NCBI GenBank assembly: GCA_007123625.1
Contig: SKKS01000380.1
Span: 1-7,017 of the forward strand
Direction: 5' to 3'
Length of the DNA: 7,017 nt
DNA from: Paracoccaceae bacterium
Lineage (GTDB): Bacteria; Pseudomonadota; Alphaproteobacteria; Rhodobacterales; Rhodobacteraceae
This document shows positions 1 to 6,200 of the stretch, piece by piece (position 1 is the first letter of the stretch; each line of letters begins with the position of its first letter). The notes under the pieces are model-generated. The model was not told the DNA's origin, searched no databases, and was given only the letters and a program-made list of their open reading frames with translations. A program made the position numbers and the translations under genes.

Positions 1-1
1 G

Positions 2-373
2 GTGGTGCTGATGGCGATTGCCATGGCGGGCGCGCTGGCGCTGCCACTGGTGCCGCTGGTGGTGGCGCTGGGGTTCTTTAACGGCATGTTCGCGGTCGCC
101 GCCATCGGATCGATGATGCAGCTGGCTGGCGAAGGTCGCGACAAGCGCGAGGGTACGCGCGTCGGCCTGTGGGGCGCCTCGCAGGCGATTGCGGCAGGCT
201 TTGGCGGGTTGACCGGGGCGGCGCTGGTGGATCTGGCGCGGACCCTGCTGCCGGTGGCAGAGGCGTTCGGCGCCGTCTTCAGTTTTCAGGCGGCGATCTT
301 CGTCGCTTCGGCCTGGCTGGCCGCGCGGGTTATGGTGCCGCGCGCGCAGCCGCAACTCATCCCGGGGGAATGA
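2..373 (+). CDS. bch2: PucC-family membrane protein (Bch2/ORF428 type), C-terminal part, 5' end outside window
   Basis: Only the last 123 codons are present; the frame is open to the window edge, so the GTG at base 2 is an internal Val codon, not a start. The protein is hydrophobic, with about three membrane segments: the first ~35 residues, a Gly/Ala-rich stretch after the GLWGASQAIA motif, and a last segment around AVFSFQAAIFVASAWLAA. The pattern EGTRVGLWGASQAIAAGFGG, followed by a D-x-A-R loop, is typical of the C-terminal half of PucC/LhaA/Bch2 proteins, a major-facilitator-like group needed for light-harvesting complex or pigment assembly in the inner membrane. The stop lies 3 nt before the bchP start, as in the bchG-orf428-bchP order known from Rhodobacter, which is why I favour the Bch2 branch over PucC or LhaA. 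The branch cannot be settled from this fragment alone. Confidence 0.85.
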   Translation: MVLMAIAMAGALALPLVPLVVALGFFNGMFAVAAIGSMMQLAGEGRDKREGTRVGLWGASQAIAAGFGGLTGAALVDLARTLLPVAEAFGAVFSFQAAIFVASAWLAARVMVPRAQPQLIPGE

Positions 374-376
374 CGC

Positions 377-1558
377 ATGGAATACGATGTCTTTGTGGTG
401 GGTGGCGGGCCGTCGGGCGCCACGGCGGCGGATGATCTGGCGCGGGCAGGCAAGCGCGTGGCGCTGCTGGACCGGGACGGGCGGATCAAGCCTTGCGGAG
501 GGGCAATTCCGCCCCGGGCGATTGCGGATTTCGACATTCCGATGTCACAGATTGTGGCGCAGATCACCACGGCGCGGATGATTTCGCCCACGGGTCGGGC
601 GGTGGACATTCCCATCGAGAACGGCTTTGTGGGCATGGTCGACCGCGAGCATTTCGACGAGTTCCTGCGCGTCCGAGCGGTGGCCAGCGGCGCCGAGCGG
701 CTGACCGGCACCTTCCTGCGGATCGAGCGTGACAAGGACGGCACGCATGTTGTCTGGCGTGAAAAGGCAGGCGGCGCAGAGCGGCGCAGCGCCACGCGGT
801 TGGTGATTGGTGCCGATGGTGCGCGCTCGAACGTCGCGCGGGCCGAGGTGCCGGGCGGCGACAAGATCCCGTATGTGATTGCCTATCACGAGATCATCAA
901 GGCCCCGGCCGCGAACGATGTCTATGATCCGTTGCGTTGCGATGTGATCTATGACGGGCGGATCAGTTCGGATTTCTATGGCTGGGTCTTTCCGCATGGC
1001 AAGCACGCCAGCGTCGGCATGGGGACCGAGATCAATGGCGCCGACCTGAAGAAGGCCACGGCCGACCTGCGTGCCATGTCGGGGCTGACCGGGTGCGAAA
1101 CCATCCGGCGCGAAGGCGCGCCCATCCCGCTGCGCCCGATGGATCGTTGGGACAATGGCCGCGATGTGGTGCTGGCCGGCGATGCGGCGGGCGTTGTTGC
1201 GCCAAGCTCCGGCGAGGGGATCTATTACGCCATGGTCGGCGGGCGCGTGGCGGCGACAGCGGCGCAGGCAGCGCTTGCATCCGGCAAGGCGAAGGACCTG
1301 AAACTGGCGCGCAAGCTGTTCATGCGTGAACACAAGACCGTCTTCCGGGTGTTGCGCCAGATGCAGGATGCCTATTACAAATCGGATGATCGGCGCGAGC
1401 GTTTCGTAAGCTTGTGCCATGACATCGACGTTCAGCGCCTGACATTCGAGGCCTACATGAACAAGAAACTGGTGGCTGCGCGCCCGCTGGCACATATCAA
1501 GATCGGGGTGAAGAACCTGCTGCATCTGAGCGGGCTGGTACGCCCGGGCTTCACATGA
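377..1558 (+). CDS. bchP: Geranylgeranyl (bacterio)chlorophyll reductase BchP
   Basis: A 393-residue flavoprotein that reduces the geranylgeranyl tail of bacteriochlorophyll a (or geranylgeranyl-PP) to phytyl in three NADPH-dependent steps, at the end of bacteriochlorophyll synthesis. The N-terminus carries the dinucleotide-binding GGGPSG (residues 9-14) after a hydrophobic strand. The family-typical KPCGGAIP follows at 38-45. GADGARS lies at 145-151, and the second FAD contact, AGDAAG, at 267-272 is followed by the SSGEGIYYAM segment of the geranylgeranyl reductase family. Length is normal for BchP/ChlP. The ATG at 377 is preceded by a GGGGGA element (364-369) with a 7-nt spacer. That element sits over the end of bch2, so translation is probably coupled. 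The stop overlaps the idi start (ATGA, 1555-1558). An upstream promoter is not in the window. Confidence 0.97.
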   Translation: MEYDVFVVGGGPSGATAADDLARAGKRVALLDRDGRIKPCGGAIPPRAIADFDIPMSQIVAQITTARMISPTGRAVDIPIENGFVGMVDREHFDEFLRVRAVASGAERLTGTFLRIERDKDGTHVVWREKAGGAERRSATRLVIGADGARSNVARAEVPGGDKIPYVIAYHEIIKAPAANDVYDPLRCDVIYDGRISSDFYGWVFPHGKHASVGMGTEINGADLKKATADLRAMSGLTGCETIRREGAPIPLRPMDRWDNGRDVVLAGDAAGVVAPSSGEGIYYAMVGGRVAATAAQAALASGKAKDLKLARKLFMREHKTVFRVLRQMQDAYYKSDDRRERFVSLCHDIDVQRLTFEAYMNKKLVAARPLAHIKIGVKNLLHLSGLVRPGFT

Positions 1559-2097
1559 GCGCGCTGATCCCTGCCTGGGTCGACGGGGCGCTTGTCCCGG
1601 TCGAGAAGCTTGAAGCGCACCGACGCGGGCTGCGTCACAAAGCGATTTCGGTCTTCGTCCTGCGCGGCAATCGCGTGCTGATCCAGCGCCGTGCCCTGAC
1701 GAAGTACCACACGCCGGGCCTGTGGGCGAATACGTGCTGTACGCACCCGCACTGGGGCGAAACCGATCTTGATTGCGCGCACCGGCGCCTGAACGAAGAG
1801 CTGGGCATCGGGGGGCTTGATCTGGCTCATGTCGGCGAAGTGGAGTACCGTGCCGATGTCGGCGGTGGGCTGATCGAACACGAGTTGGTGCAGGTCTATA
1901 CGGCGCTGGCACCAGCGGGACTTGCAGTGGTGCCGAACCCGTCCGAAGTGGTCGATACAGACTGGATGACCCTGACTGCGCTGATGCGCAAGGTCGAACG
2001 CAGCCCCGAACTGTTCACGCCGTGGCTGCGCATCTATCTGAGCGATCACCTGACCCGGATTTTCGGCCCCGAGGCTTTGGACGTCGCGACCCTCTGA
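1555..2097 (+). CDS. idi: Isopentenyl-diphosphate delta-isomerase, type I
   Basis: A 180-residue Nudix-fold enzyme that interconverts IPP and DMAPP in the cytoplasm, feeding GGPP for carotenoids and for the bacteriochlorophyll tail. Candidate catalytic and metal residues, matched to E. coli Idi from memory, are His22 and His28 (HRRGLRH), Cys62 and His64 (TCCTHP, 60-65), and Glu108 and Glu110 in IEHELVQVY. The Nudix-like segment is GETDLDCAHRRLNEELGI (68-85). Length matches the short type I enzymes of Rhodobacter (ORF176). The start overlaps the bchP stop by 4 nt and has no convincing ribosome binding site, so coupling to bchP is likely. A small inverted repeat, CGGGC/GCCCG (1531-1546), lies just ahead of the start. 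It is probably the last gene of this operon, because tspO faces it 18 nt downstream. Confidence 0.96.
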   Translation: MSALIPAWVDGALVPVEKLEAHRRGLRHKAISVFVLRGNRVLIQRRALTKYHTPGLWANTCCTHPHWGETDLDCAHRRLNEELGIGGLDLAHVGEVEYRADVGGGLIEHELVQVYTALAPAGLAVVPNPSEVVDTDWMTLTALMRKVERSPELFTPWLRIYLSDHLTRIFGPEALDVATL

Positions 2098-2119
2098 CGC
2101 CACGCCCGCAGGACGTCAG
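2094..2119. terminator. Possible bidirectional terminator between idi and tspO
   Basis: Inverted repeat CTGACG (2094-2099) / CGTCAG (2114-2119) with a 14-nt loop. Each arm contains the TGA stop codon of one of the two convergent genes. It is the only symmetric element in an 18-nt intergenic space. The stem is just 6 bp and there is no T-run on either side, so it is a weak candidate; termination may instead rely on Rho or on collision of the two polymerases. Confidence 0.3.
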
Positions 2120-2574
2120 GCGTATTGCGGGTTGCGCCGCAGGACGGAAAAATTTAGCGCCCCGGCAATGCTGACCCAAAGCAGATAGGGCGCGAACAGT
2201 GCGCCTGCGACCGGGTCAAGCACCCAGAAGCTGAACATCGTGGCGGCAACTGATACCCAAAGGAAGCACAGGATCGCCATTGCCGCGCGCATGCGCTTCA
2301 ACCCGAAGAACACCGGCGACCAGAGCGTGTTGAACGCGATCTGTGCTGCCCAGAACGCCAGTGCCTGCCCCGCGCCATCAAGCAGCGCGATTCGCATCGC
2401 AGCATAGGCGATGGCGATGTAAACCGTGATCCAGACCAGTGGGAAAACGATCCCCGGCGGAGTCCAGACCGGCTTGTCCAGCCCCTCGTACCACTTGCCC
2501 GGCTCGAACATCGATCCGGTGGCCCCTGCCGCCCCGCAGGCGGCAAGAAAGGTCAGAAACAGCATCCAGTCCAT
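2116..2574 (-). CDS. tspO: Tryptophan-rich sensory protein TspO (CrtK/MBR family)
   Basis: A 152-residue protein with about five membrane segments (roughly residues 3-22, 42-63, 72-92, 98-118 and 124-145). It is rich in Trp and aromatic residues, as expected of the TspO/mitochondrial benzodiazepine receptor family. Family landmarks are the KPVWTPPG loop (34-41), NTLWSPVFFG (82-91) and the terminal YLLWVSIAGALNFSVLRRN (130-148). In Rhodobacter sphaeroides the homologue sits in the outer membrane, binds porphyrins and affects pigment gene expression in response to oxygen. Start ATG at 2574 has a good AGGGGG ribosome binding site (complement of 2582-2587) with a 7-nt spacer. It is the last gene of crtI-crtB-tspO but sits 185 nt from crtB, unlike the overlapping genes elsewhere in this window, so expression may be tuned separately. 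Confidence 0.95.
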   Translation of the reverse strand: MDWMLFLTFLAACGAAGATGSMFEPGKWYEGLDKPVWTPPGIVFPLVWITVYIAIAYAAMRIALLDGAGQALAFWAAQIAFNTLWSPVFFGLKRMRAAMAILCFLWVSVAATMFSFWVLDPVAGALFAPYLLWVSIAGALNFSVLRRNPQYA

Positions 2575-2644
2575 ATGCGCGCCCCCTGGGCCATTGCCCG
2601 CCGAGCCGACGGAATCGTTCAGTCGACAGGGTGTGACCTAGTTG

Positions 2645-2662
2645 TGCGCCCTGCCGGGCGCA
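2645..2662. repeat. Inverted repeat in the crtB-tspO spacer (tspO-proximal)
   Basis: Arms TGCGCCC (2645-2651) and GGGCGCA (2656-2662) form a perfect 7-bp GC-rich stem with a 4-nt loop. It is one of three hairpins in the 2575-2759 spacer. No T-run follows it on the crtB-tspO strand, so a simple intrinsic terminator is not supported. Candidate roles are mRNA 3'-end stabilisation for crtB or processing between the two genes. Confidence 0.5.
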
Positions 2663-2674
2663 AGTCTTTGGGCA

Positions 2675-2695
2675 GCATGCCCGTCCCGGGCATGC
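2675..2695. repeat. Strong inverted repeat in the crtB-tspO spacer (middle)
   Basis: Arms GCATGCCCG (2675-2683) and CGGGCATGC (2687-2695) pair perfectly over 9 bp around a 3-nt loop. A competing pairing exists: GGGCA at 2670-2674 can pair with TGCCC (2678-2682) inside the left arm, excluding the main hairpin. No T-run flanks it on the transcribed (-) strand, where the sequence continues TGCCCAAAGAC. It could be an RNA-stabilising or processing hairpin, or a protein-binding palindrome. Confidence 0.6.
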
Positions 2696-2710
2696 GTGGG
2701 AAATGACCCT

Positions 2711-2744
2711 GGCGCAACGCCCGCCGCCCGGCGGTTTATGCGCC
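2711..2744. repeat. Two-part stem-loop just downstream of crtB
   Basis: Outer arms GGCGCA (2711-2716) and TGCGCC (2739-2744) enclose a 4x4 internal loop and inner arms CCGCCG (2721-2726) and CGGCGG (2729-2734). It begins 15 nt after the crtB stop on the - strand. On that strand it is followed by AGGGTCATTTCC, which has only a three-T stretch, so it is at best a leaky terminator. It could separate crtIB from tspO expression or protect the crtB 3' end. Confidence 0.45.
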
Positions 2745-2759
2745 GAAACGGGGAGTGTG

Positions 2760-3797
2760 TCATCCCGCGCGGCGCTGTAGGCTTGCCGGCTCCGTCTGCC
2801 GTTCCAGGTCTTGCGCACGCAGGCGTGCCAGCACCTCGATCAGCGTGTCCGAGCGGCTGAACGAGTCAGCATCGCGTGCGGCGGCGTTGACCAGGAACGC
2901 GACCTCGGGGCGGGGGCGGGCGTAAAGTGTCGCCATGCGCGGCACGATCAGACTACCGCCCGCCCGCGCGGTGGCCAGTGCAAGCCAGCCGAGTTTCTGC
3001 GTGCGGTGCGTCACGGCGCGGCGGGTGATGTTGTCGCACCCCTGCGCGCGTATGGCCCCGCCGATGCCGCCATAGATGTGGCGCGCGGCGAAAATACCCA
3101 TCCTGCACGACAGCGGCAGCGCCGCGATCCCCGGTTCCGCGCGCAGATACAGGCGATCGGCCTCGCGCAGCAACCGCGCGGTCATGGCGCGCACTTCGGG
3201 AACAGGGGCAGGGCAGCGCAGGAAGGCATTCGCGTCAATCCCGGCTTCCGCGAACCAGTCGCGCGGAAGGTATACGCGCCCGATGCGCGCATCCTCGCCG
3301 ACATCCCTTGCGATGTTGGTCAGTTGCATCGCCAGACCCAGATCGCAGGCCCGCGCCAGCCGGTGCCGGTCGCGCACACCCATGAGTATGCACATCATCG
3401 CCCCAACGACCGCCGCCACCCGTGCCGAATACTCCAGCACCTGCGAAAGCGTGTCAAAGCGCCGCCCCTCGGCATCCCAGGCCAGCCCTTCGAGCAACGC
3501 ATCGGGCAGCGTGCGGGGCATGTCATGCGTGGCGATCAGCCGGGCAAAGGCCCGGTCCACCGGCGCGTTGCGCGGCATGCCCGCATAGGCGGCGTCAAGC
3601 CGCGCCTGCAGGCGTAGCACCGCATCCACCGGGTCGGTGCCTTCGTCCACGGCATCGTCGGCAAGCCGACAGAAGGCATAGAGCACAAGCGCCGGATCGC
3701 GCACCCGCTCTGGCAGCAGCTTCGACGCGGCGTGAAACGACAGCGACCCGGTGCGGATCGCTGCGCGGCAATGGGCAAGGTCGGACTCGGCGCTCAT
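2760..3797 (-). CDS. crtB: Phytoene synthase CrtB
   Basis: A 345-residue all-alpha isoprenoid synthase that condenses two GGPP to phytoene, the first committed carotenoid step. The first Asp-rich motif is DDAVDE (47-52). The second is in QLTNIARDVGEDARIGR (158-174), followed by VYLPRD (175-180), which fits the squalene/phytoene synthase signature with Asp165 and Asp169 as Mg2+-diphosphate ligands. I chose the ATG at 3797 because it overlaps the crtI stop as ATGA and gives a normal family length. The same frame stays open to 3965 inside crtI, but that extension lacks family features and is Arg/Gly-rich shadow sequence. No strong ribosome binding site precedes 3797, which fits translational coupling to crtI. 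The protein probably works at the membrane face together with CrtI. Confidence 0.96.
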   Translation of the reverse strand: MSAESDLAHCRAAIRTGSLSFHAASKLLPERVRDPALVLYAFCRLADDAVDEGTDPVDAVLRLQARLDAAYAGMPRNAPVDRAFARLIATHDMPRTLPDALLEGLAWDAEGRRFDTLSQVLEYSARVAAVVGAMMCILMGVRDRHRLARACDLGLAMQLTNIARDVGEDARIGRVYLPRDWFAEAGIDANAFLRCPAPVPEVRAMTARLLREADRLYLRAEPGIAALPLSCRMGIFAARHIYGGIGGAIRAQGCDNITRRAVTHRTQKLGWLALATARAGGSLIVPRMATLYARPRPEVAFLVNAAARDADSFSRSDTLIEVLARLRAQDLERQTEPASLQRRAG

Positions 3798-5344
3798 TCT
3801 GCGGCCATCCGAAGGTGCGCGCGGGGGACCGCAGCGTCGGGGACCAGCCGGGCCAGAACCTCGGCCGTGCCGATGACGCCGGGAACACCCGCGCCCGGAT
3901 GCGTGCCCGCCCCCGCCAGATACAGGCCGGGCAGCTCTTCGGACACATTGTGCGGGCGGAACCACGCGCTTTGCAGGATGCGCGGCTCGATCGAGAACCC
4001 GGCCCCCAGCGGAGACAGGTACCGGTCACGGAAGGTTTCCGGCGTAAAGACAAGGCTTTCGGACACATGCGCCGACAGGCCGGGCAAAAGGCGCTCCTCC
4101 AGCATGGTCAGCATCTTCTGGCGGTAAGGTTCGGCCTGCGCGGCCCAGTCCACGCCGTTGTCGTGGCCCAGATGCGGCACCGGGCTGAGCACATAAAAGG
4201 TGTCACCCCCCGTCGGCGCCACACTGGGGTCGGTGACCGAGGGGCGATGGACATAAAGGCTCATGTCGTCGGCCAGTTTGCCGCGGATAAAGATATCCTT
4301 GATATGCTCGCGGTAGCGCGGACCCACGACGATGGAATGATGCCCCACATCGCGCCACATGTCGCGCGTGCCGTGTGTGCCGAAGTACCAGACATACAGC
4401 CCCATGGACCAGCGCGTGCGCTTCAGCCGCGCATCGGTCCAGCGCCGCCGCGTCTGGTGGCGCAAAAGCCGCGTATAGGTGTGCCCCGCATCCGCGTTCG
4501 ACACCACCACATCTGCGTCCAGTCGTTCGCCACCCTTGAGCGTGACGCCACTGGCGCGGCCACGGTCGACGGTGATCTCGTCCACCTCTGCGCCCATCTT
4601 CAGGACGCCTCCCTGATCGCGGATCACTTGCGCCATGGCCTGCGCAATCGCCTGCACGCCACCCATCGCGTAGTGCACGCCAAAGGCGCGTTCCAGGTGG
4701 CTGACCAGCGCATACATCGAGGTCACGCGAAACGGATCGCCACCGATGAACAGCGGATGAAACGAAAACGCAAAACGCAGGCGTGGGTCGCGCATCCGGC
4801 CCGCAGCATGGGCATGGACGGAACGGTCGGCGCGCAGCCATGCGAATTTTGGCAGCACCTTGACCAGATCCCACAGCTTGTGCATCGGGCGGCGGCCAAG
4901 GTCTTCGTAACCGAACCAGTAGCGCGTTTCGGCATCGCGCAGGAATTTCCGATACCCTTCCAGATCGCCGGGCGACAGGCGCGCGACCTCGGCCTCCATC
5001 GCGGCATCGTCGCCGCGCATGGTGAAGGTCGATCCATCCTGCCAGCGGATTTCATAGAACGGATCCATCGGGCGCAGCGTTATATCGCGGTCGAAGTCGC
5101 GCCCACATGCGGCCCAGAGATCGCGCAGCCCTTGGGGCACGGTCACGATGGTGGGGCCCAGATCGAATCTGTGCCCGCCCTGCGTGATCGAGGATCCCCG
5201 CCCGCCGGGGCGGTCCAGCCGGTCGATCACGGTGACGGCGTAGCCCTTGGCGCCCAGACGCATGGCCGAGGCCAGACCCCCAAGCCCCGCGCCGATCACT
5301 ATTGCGCGCGACGCGCCCGGTGATGCGCCTTTCGATTCGGACAT
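3794..5344 (-). CDS. crtI: Phytoene desaturase CrtI
   Basis: A 516-residue FAD-dependent carotenoid desaturase. The N-terminal Rossmann motif is GAGLGG (18-23), with the acidic residue Asp41 ending the second strand and DRPGGRG at 44-50. The C-terminal bacterial phytoene dehydrogenase signature is GLYLAGAGTHPGAGVPG, starting near residue 473. Length equals that of the Rhodobacter enzymes. In the spheroidene pathway this enzyme makes three desaturations to neurosporene; sequence reading alone cannot exclude a four-step enzyme giving lycopene, so the product is inferred from the presence of crtA. The ATG at 5344 has an AGGGGAG ribosome binding site (complement of 5351-5357) with a 6-nt spacer. 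It is the first gene of the leftward crtI-crtB(-tspO) operon and its promoter region carries PpsR/CrtJ operators. Confidence 0.97.
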   Translation of the reverse strand: MSESKGASPGASRAIVIGAGLGGLASAMRLGAKGYAVTVIDRLDRPGGRGSSITQGGHRFDLGPTIVTVPQGLRDLWAACGRDFDRDITLRPMDPFYEIRWQDGSTFTMRGDDAAMEAEVARLSPGDLEGYRKFLRDAETRYWFGYEDLGRRPMHKLWDLVKVLPKFAWLRADRSVHAHAAGRMRDPRLRFAFSFHPLFIGGDPFRVTSMYALVSHLERAFGVHYAMGGVQAIAQAMAQVIRDQGGVLKMGAEVDEITVDRGRASGVTLKGGERLDADVVVSNADAGHTYTRLLRHQTRRRWTDARLKRTRWSMGLYVWYFGTHGTRDMWRDVGHHSIVVGPRYREHIKDIFIRGKLADDMSLYVHRPSVTDPSVAPTGGDTFYVLSPVPHLGHDNGVDWAAQAEPYRQKMLTMLEERLLPGLSAHVSESLVFTPETFRDRYLSPLGAGFSIEPRILQSAWFRPHNVSEELPGLYLAGAGTHPGAGVPGVIGTAEVLARLVPDAAVPRAHLRMAAE

Positions 5345-5391
5345 TGTCGGCTCCCCTGTTTTGCCCCGATGAAGCCTGTACGGTGCGCAAC

Positions 5392-5397
5392 TGTCAA
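5392..5397 (-). promoter_or_regulatory. Candidate -35 element of the crtI promoter
   Basis: The - strand reads TTGACA, a perfect sigma-70 -35 hexamer. Seventeen nt downstream is CTTCAT (complement of 5369-5374), a poor -10 with three of six consensus bases. Transcription would then start near 5362, leaving a short leader containing the AGGGGAG ribosome binding site. The -35 lies inside one half of the crtI-side TGT-N12-ACA operator, so repressor and polymerase would compete. The -10 is weak, so the exact promoter is uncertain. Confidence 0.45.
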
Positions 5398-5409
5398 CTT
5401 AAACTTACA
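5392..5409. promoter_or_regulatory. PpsR/CrtJ operator, crtI-proximal
   Basis: TGTCAACTTAAACTTACA is an exact match to the TGT-N12-ACA consensus bound by the PpsR/CrtJ redox- and light-responsive repressor of photosynthesis genes. Twelve of 18 positions are symmetric, including the TTAA centre. It overlaps the crtI -35 candidate. A second site starts 15 bp away, consistent with cooperative binding of a tetramer. The repressor gene itself is not in the window. Confidence 0.85.
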
Positions 5410-5424
5410 TCATGCGCTTTACTC

Positions 5425-5442
5425 TGTCCATAATGTATGACA
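5425..5442. promoter_or_regulatory. PpsR/CrtJ operator, crtA-proximal
   Basis: TGTCCATAATGTATGACA is a second exact TGT-N12-ACA match with TGTC/GACA ends. It contains CATAAT (5429-5434), a -10-like hexamer for rightward crtA transcription; a partial -35, CTTACA (5404-5409), lies a long 19 bp upstream. If that -10 is used, repressor bound here would directly cover the crtA promoter. Its end lies 35 bp before the crtA ATG. Confidence 0.85.
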
Positions 5443-5477
5443 GTGTTTTCCTAAGGTTGAAGAACCGGGAATCGACT

Positions 5478-6200
5478 ATGCCAACTGTCACGCTCAGCCT
5501 GTACCGCTTTGACCGCGCGCTTGCGCGGCTTTGGGTGCTGGGGCAGATGGCGCTGGCGCGGCGCGATCTGGCGCGGGTGCCGGGGCTGGGGTTCTGGAAG
5601 CTCTGCGGCTCGGGCACGGGCGAGGGGTTTACTCCGCGCCCGAACTGGGGCGTCTGGGCGATCCTTGGCGTCTGGCCGGATGCGGGCGCGGCAAGAGCGG
5701 GGCTTGGCCTTGCGCCGTTTTTCCGCTGGACCGCACGGGCGGATGAAAGCTGTACCTTCTTTCTGGAGCCAACTTCCGTTCGCGGCCACTGGGCCGGCGC
5801 GCGGCCATTTGTGGTTGCAGACGCGGGCGACACGATTGCCTCCGACGATGCCCCGATTGCCGCCATGACCCGCGCAACAGTGCGCCCGGCGCGCGCCTTG
5901 CGTTTCTGGCGGCGGGTGCCCGATATCTCGGCCCGGATCGGCGCCGACCCCAACGTGATCTTCAAGATCGGCATCGGAGAGGTGCCGCTGCTGCATCAGG
6001 TCACATTCTCGATCTGGCCTGATGCCGCCACAATGGTCGGCTTCGCCCGCACCGGCGCCCATGCCGAAGCCATCCGCGCCGTGCGCACCGAAGGATGGTT
6101 CACCGAAGAACTTTATGCCCGCTTCCGCGTTCGCGGCTGCATCGGCACCTGGCAGGGGCGCGACCCCCTTGCTACCCCTATCCGGCAGGAGGCCGCATGA
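5478..6200 (+). CDS. crtA: Spheroidene monooxygenase CrtA
   Basis: A 240-residue O2-dependent enzyme of the spheroidene pathway that adds the C-2 keto group, turning spheroidene into spheroidenone; the family has been described as haem-containing. Recognisable segments are TVTLSLYRF at the N-terminus, LGFWKLCGSGTGEGFTPRPN (37-56), FKIGIGEVPLLHQVTFSIWP (162-181), EGWFTEELYARFRV (205-218) and GTWQGRDPL near the end. The frame is open from an ATG at 5412, but that start lies between the two PpsR/CrtJ operators and would add 22 residues unlike the family. The ATG at 5478 has GGGA (5467-5470) 7 nt upstream and gives the family N-terminus. It is divergent from crtI across a shared control region, and its stop overlaps the bchI start. 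Oxygen is both co-substrate and regulatory signal for this step. Confidence 0.95.
   Translation: MPTVTLSLYRFDRALARLWVLGQMALARRDLARVPGLGFWKLCGSGTGEGFTPRPNWGVWAILGVWPDAGAARAGLGLAPFFRWTARADESCTFFLEPTSVRGHWAGARPFVVADAGDTIASDDAPIAAMTRATVRPARALRFWRRVPDISARIGADPNVIFKIGIGEVPLLHQVTFSIWPDAATMVGFARTGAHAEAIRAVRTEGWFTEELYARFRVRGCIGTWQGRDPLATPIRQEAA

Noticed and set aside
545..1912. A 455-codon open frame on the - strand opposite bchP and idi
   Set aside because: It crosses the boundary of two well-supported genes on the other strand and has low-complexity Arg/Ala/His-rich shadow composition with no family signature.
2575..2759. A PpsR/CrtJ operator for tspO in the crtB-tspO spacer
   Set aside because: I searched the TGT and ACA triplets in this spacer and found no pair separated by 12 nt on either strand.
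2642..2860. A 72-codon + strand open frame over the crtB-tspO spacer and the crtB 3' end
   Set aside because: Half of it overlaps the end of crtB in antisense, its composition is Pro/Ala/Arg-rich, and the spacer part is better explained by inverted repeats.
3798..3965. Upstream extension of the crtB frame inside crtI
   Set aside because: The added 56 residues are Gly/Arg-rich read-through of crtI in another frame; the ATG at 3797 overlaps the crtI stop and gives the normal phytoene synthase N-terminus.
3422..5323. A 633-codon open frame on the + strand opposite crtB and crtI
   Set aside because: It is antisense to two genes with clear catalytic motifs, has an Arg/Pro/His/Ala-rich composition typical of shadow frames in high-GC DNA, and shows no recognisable domain.
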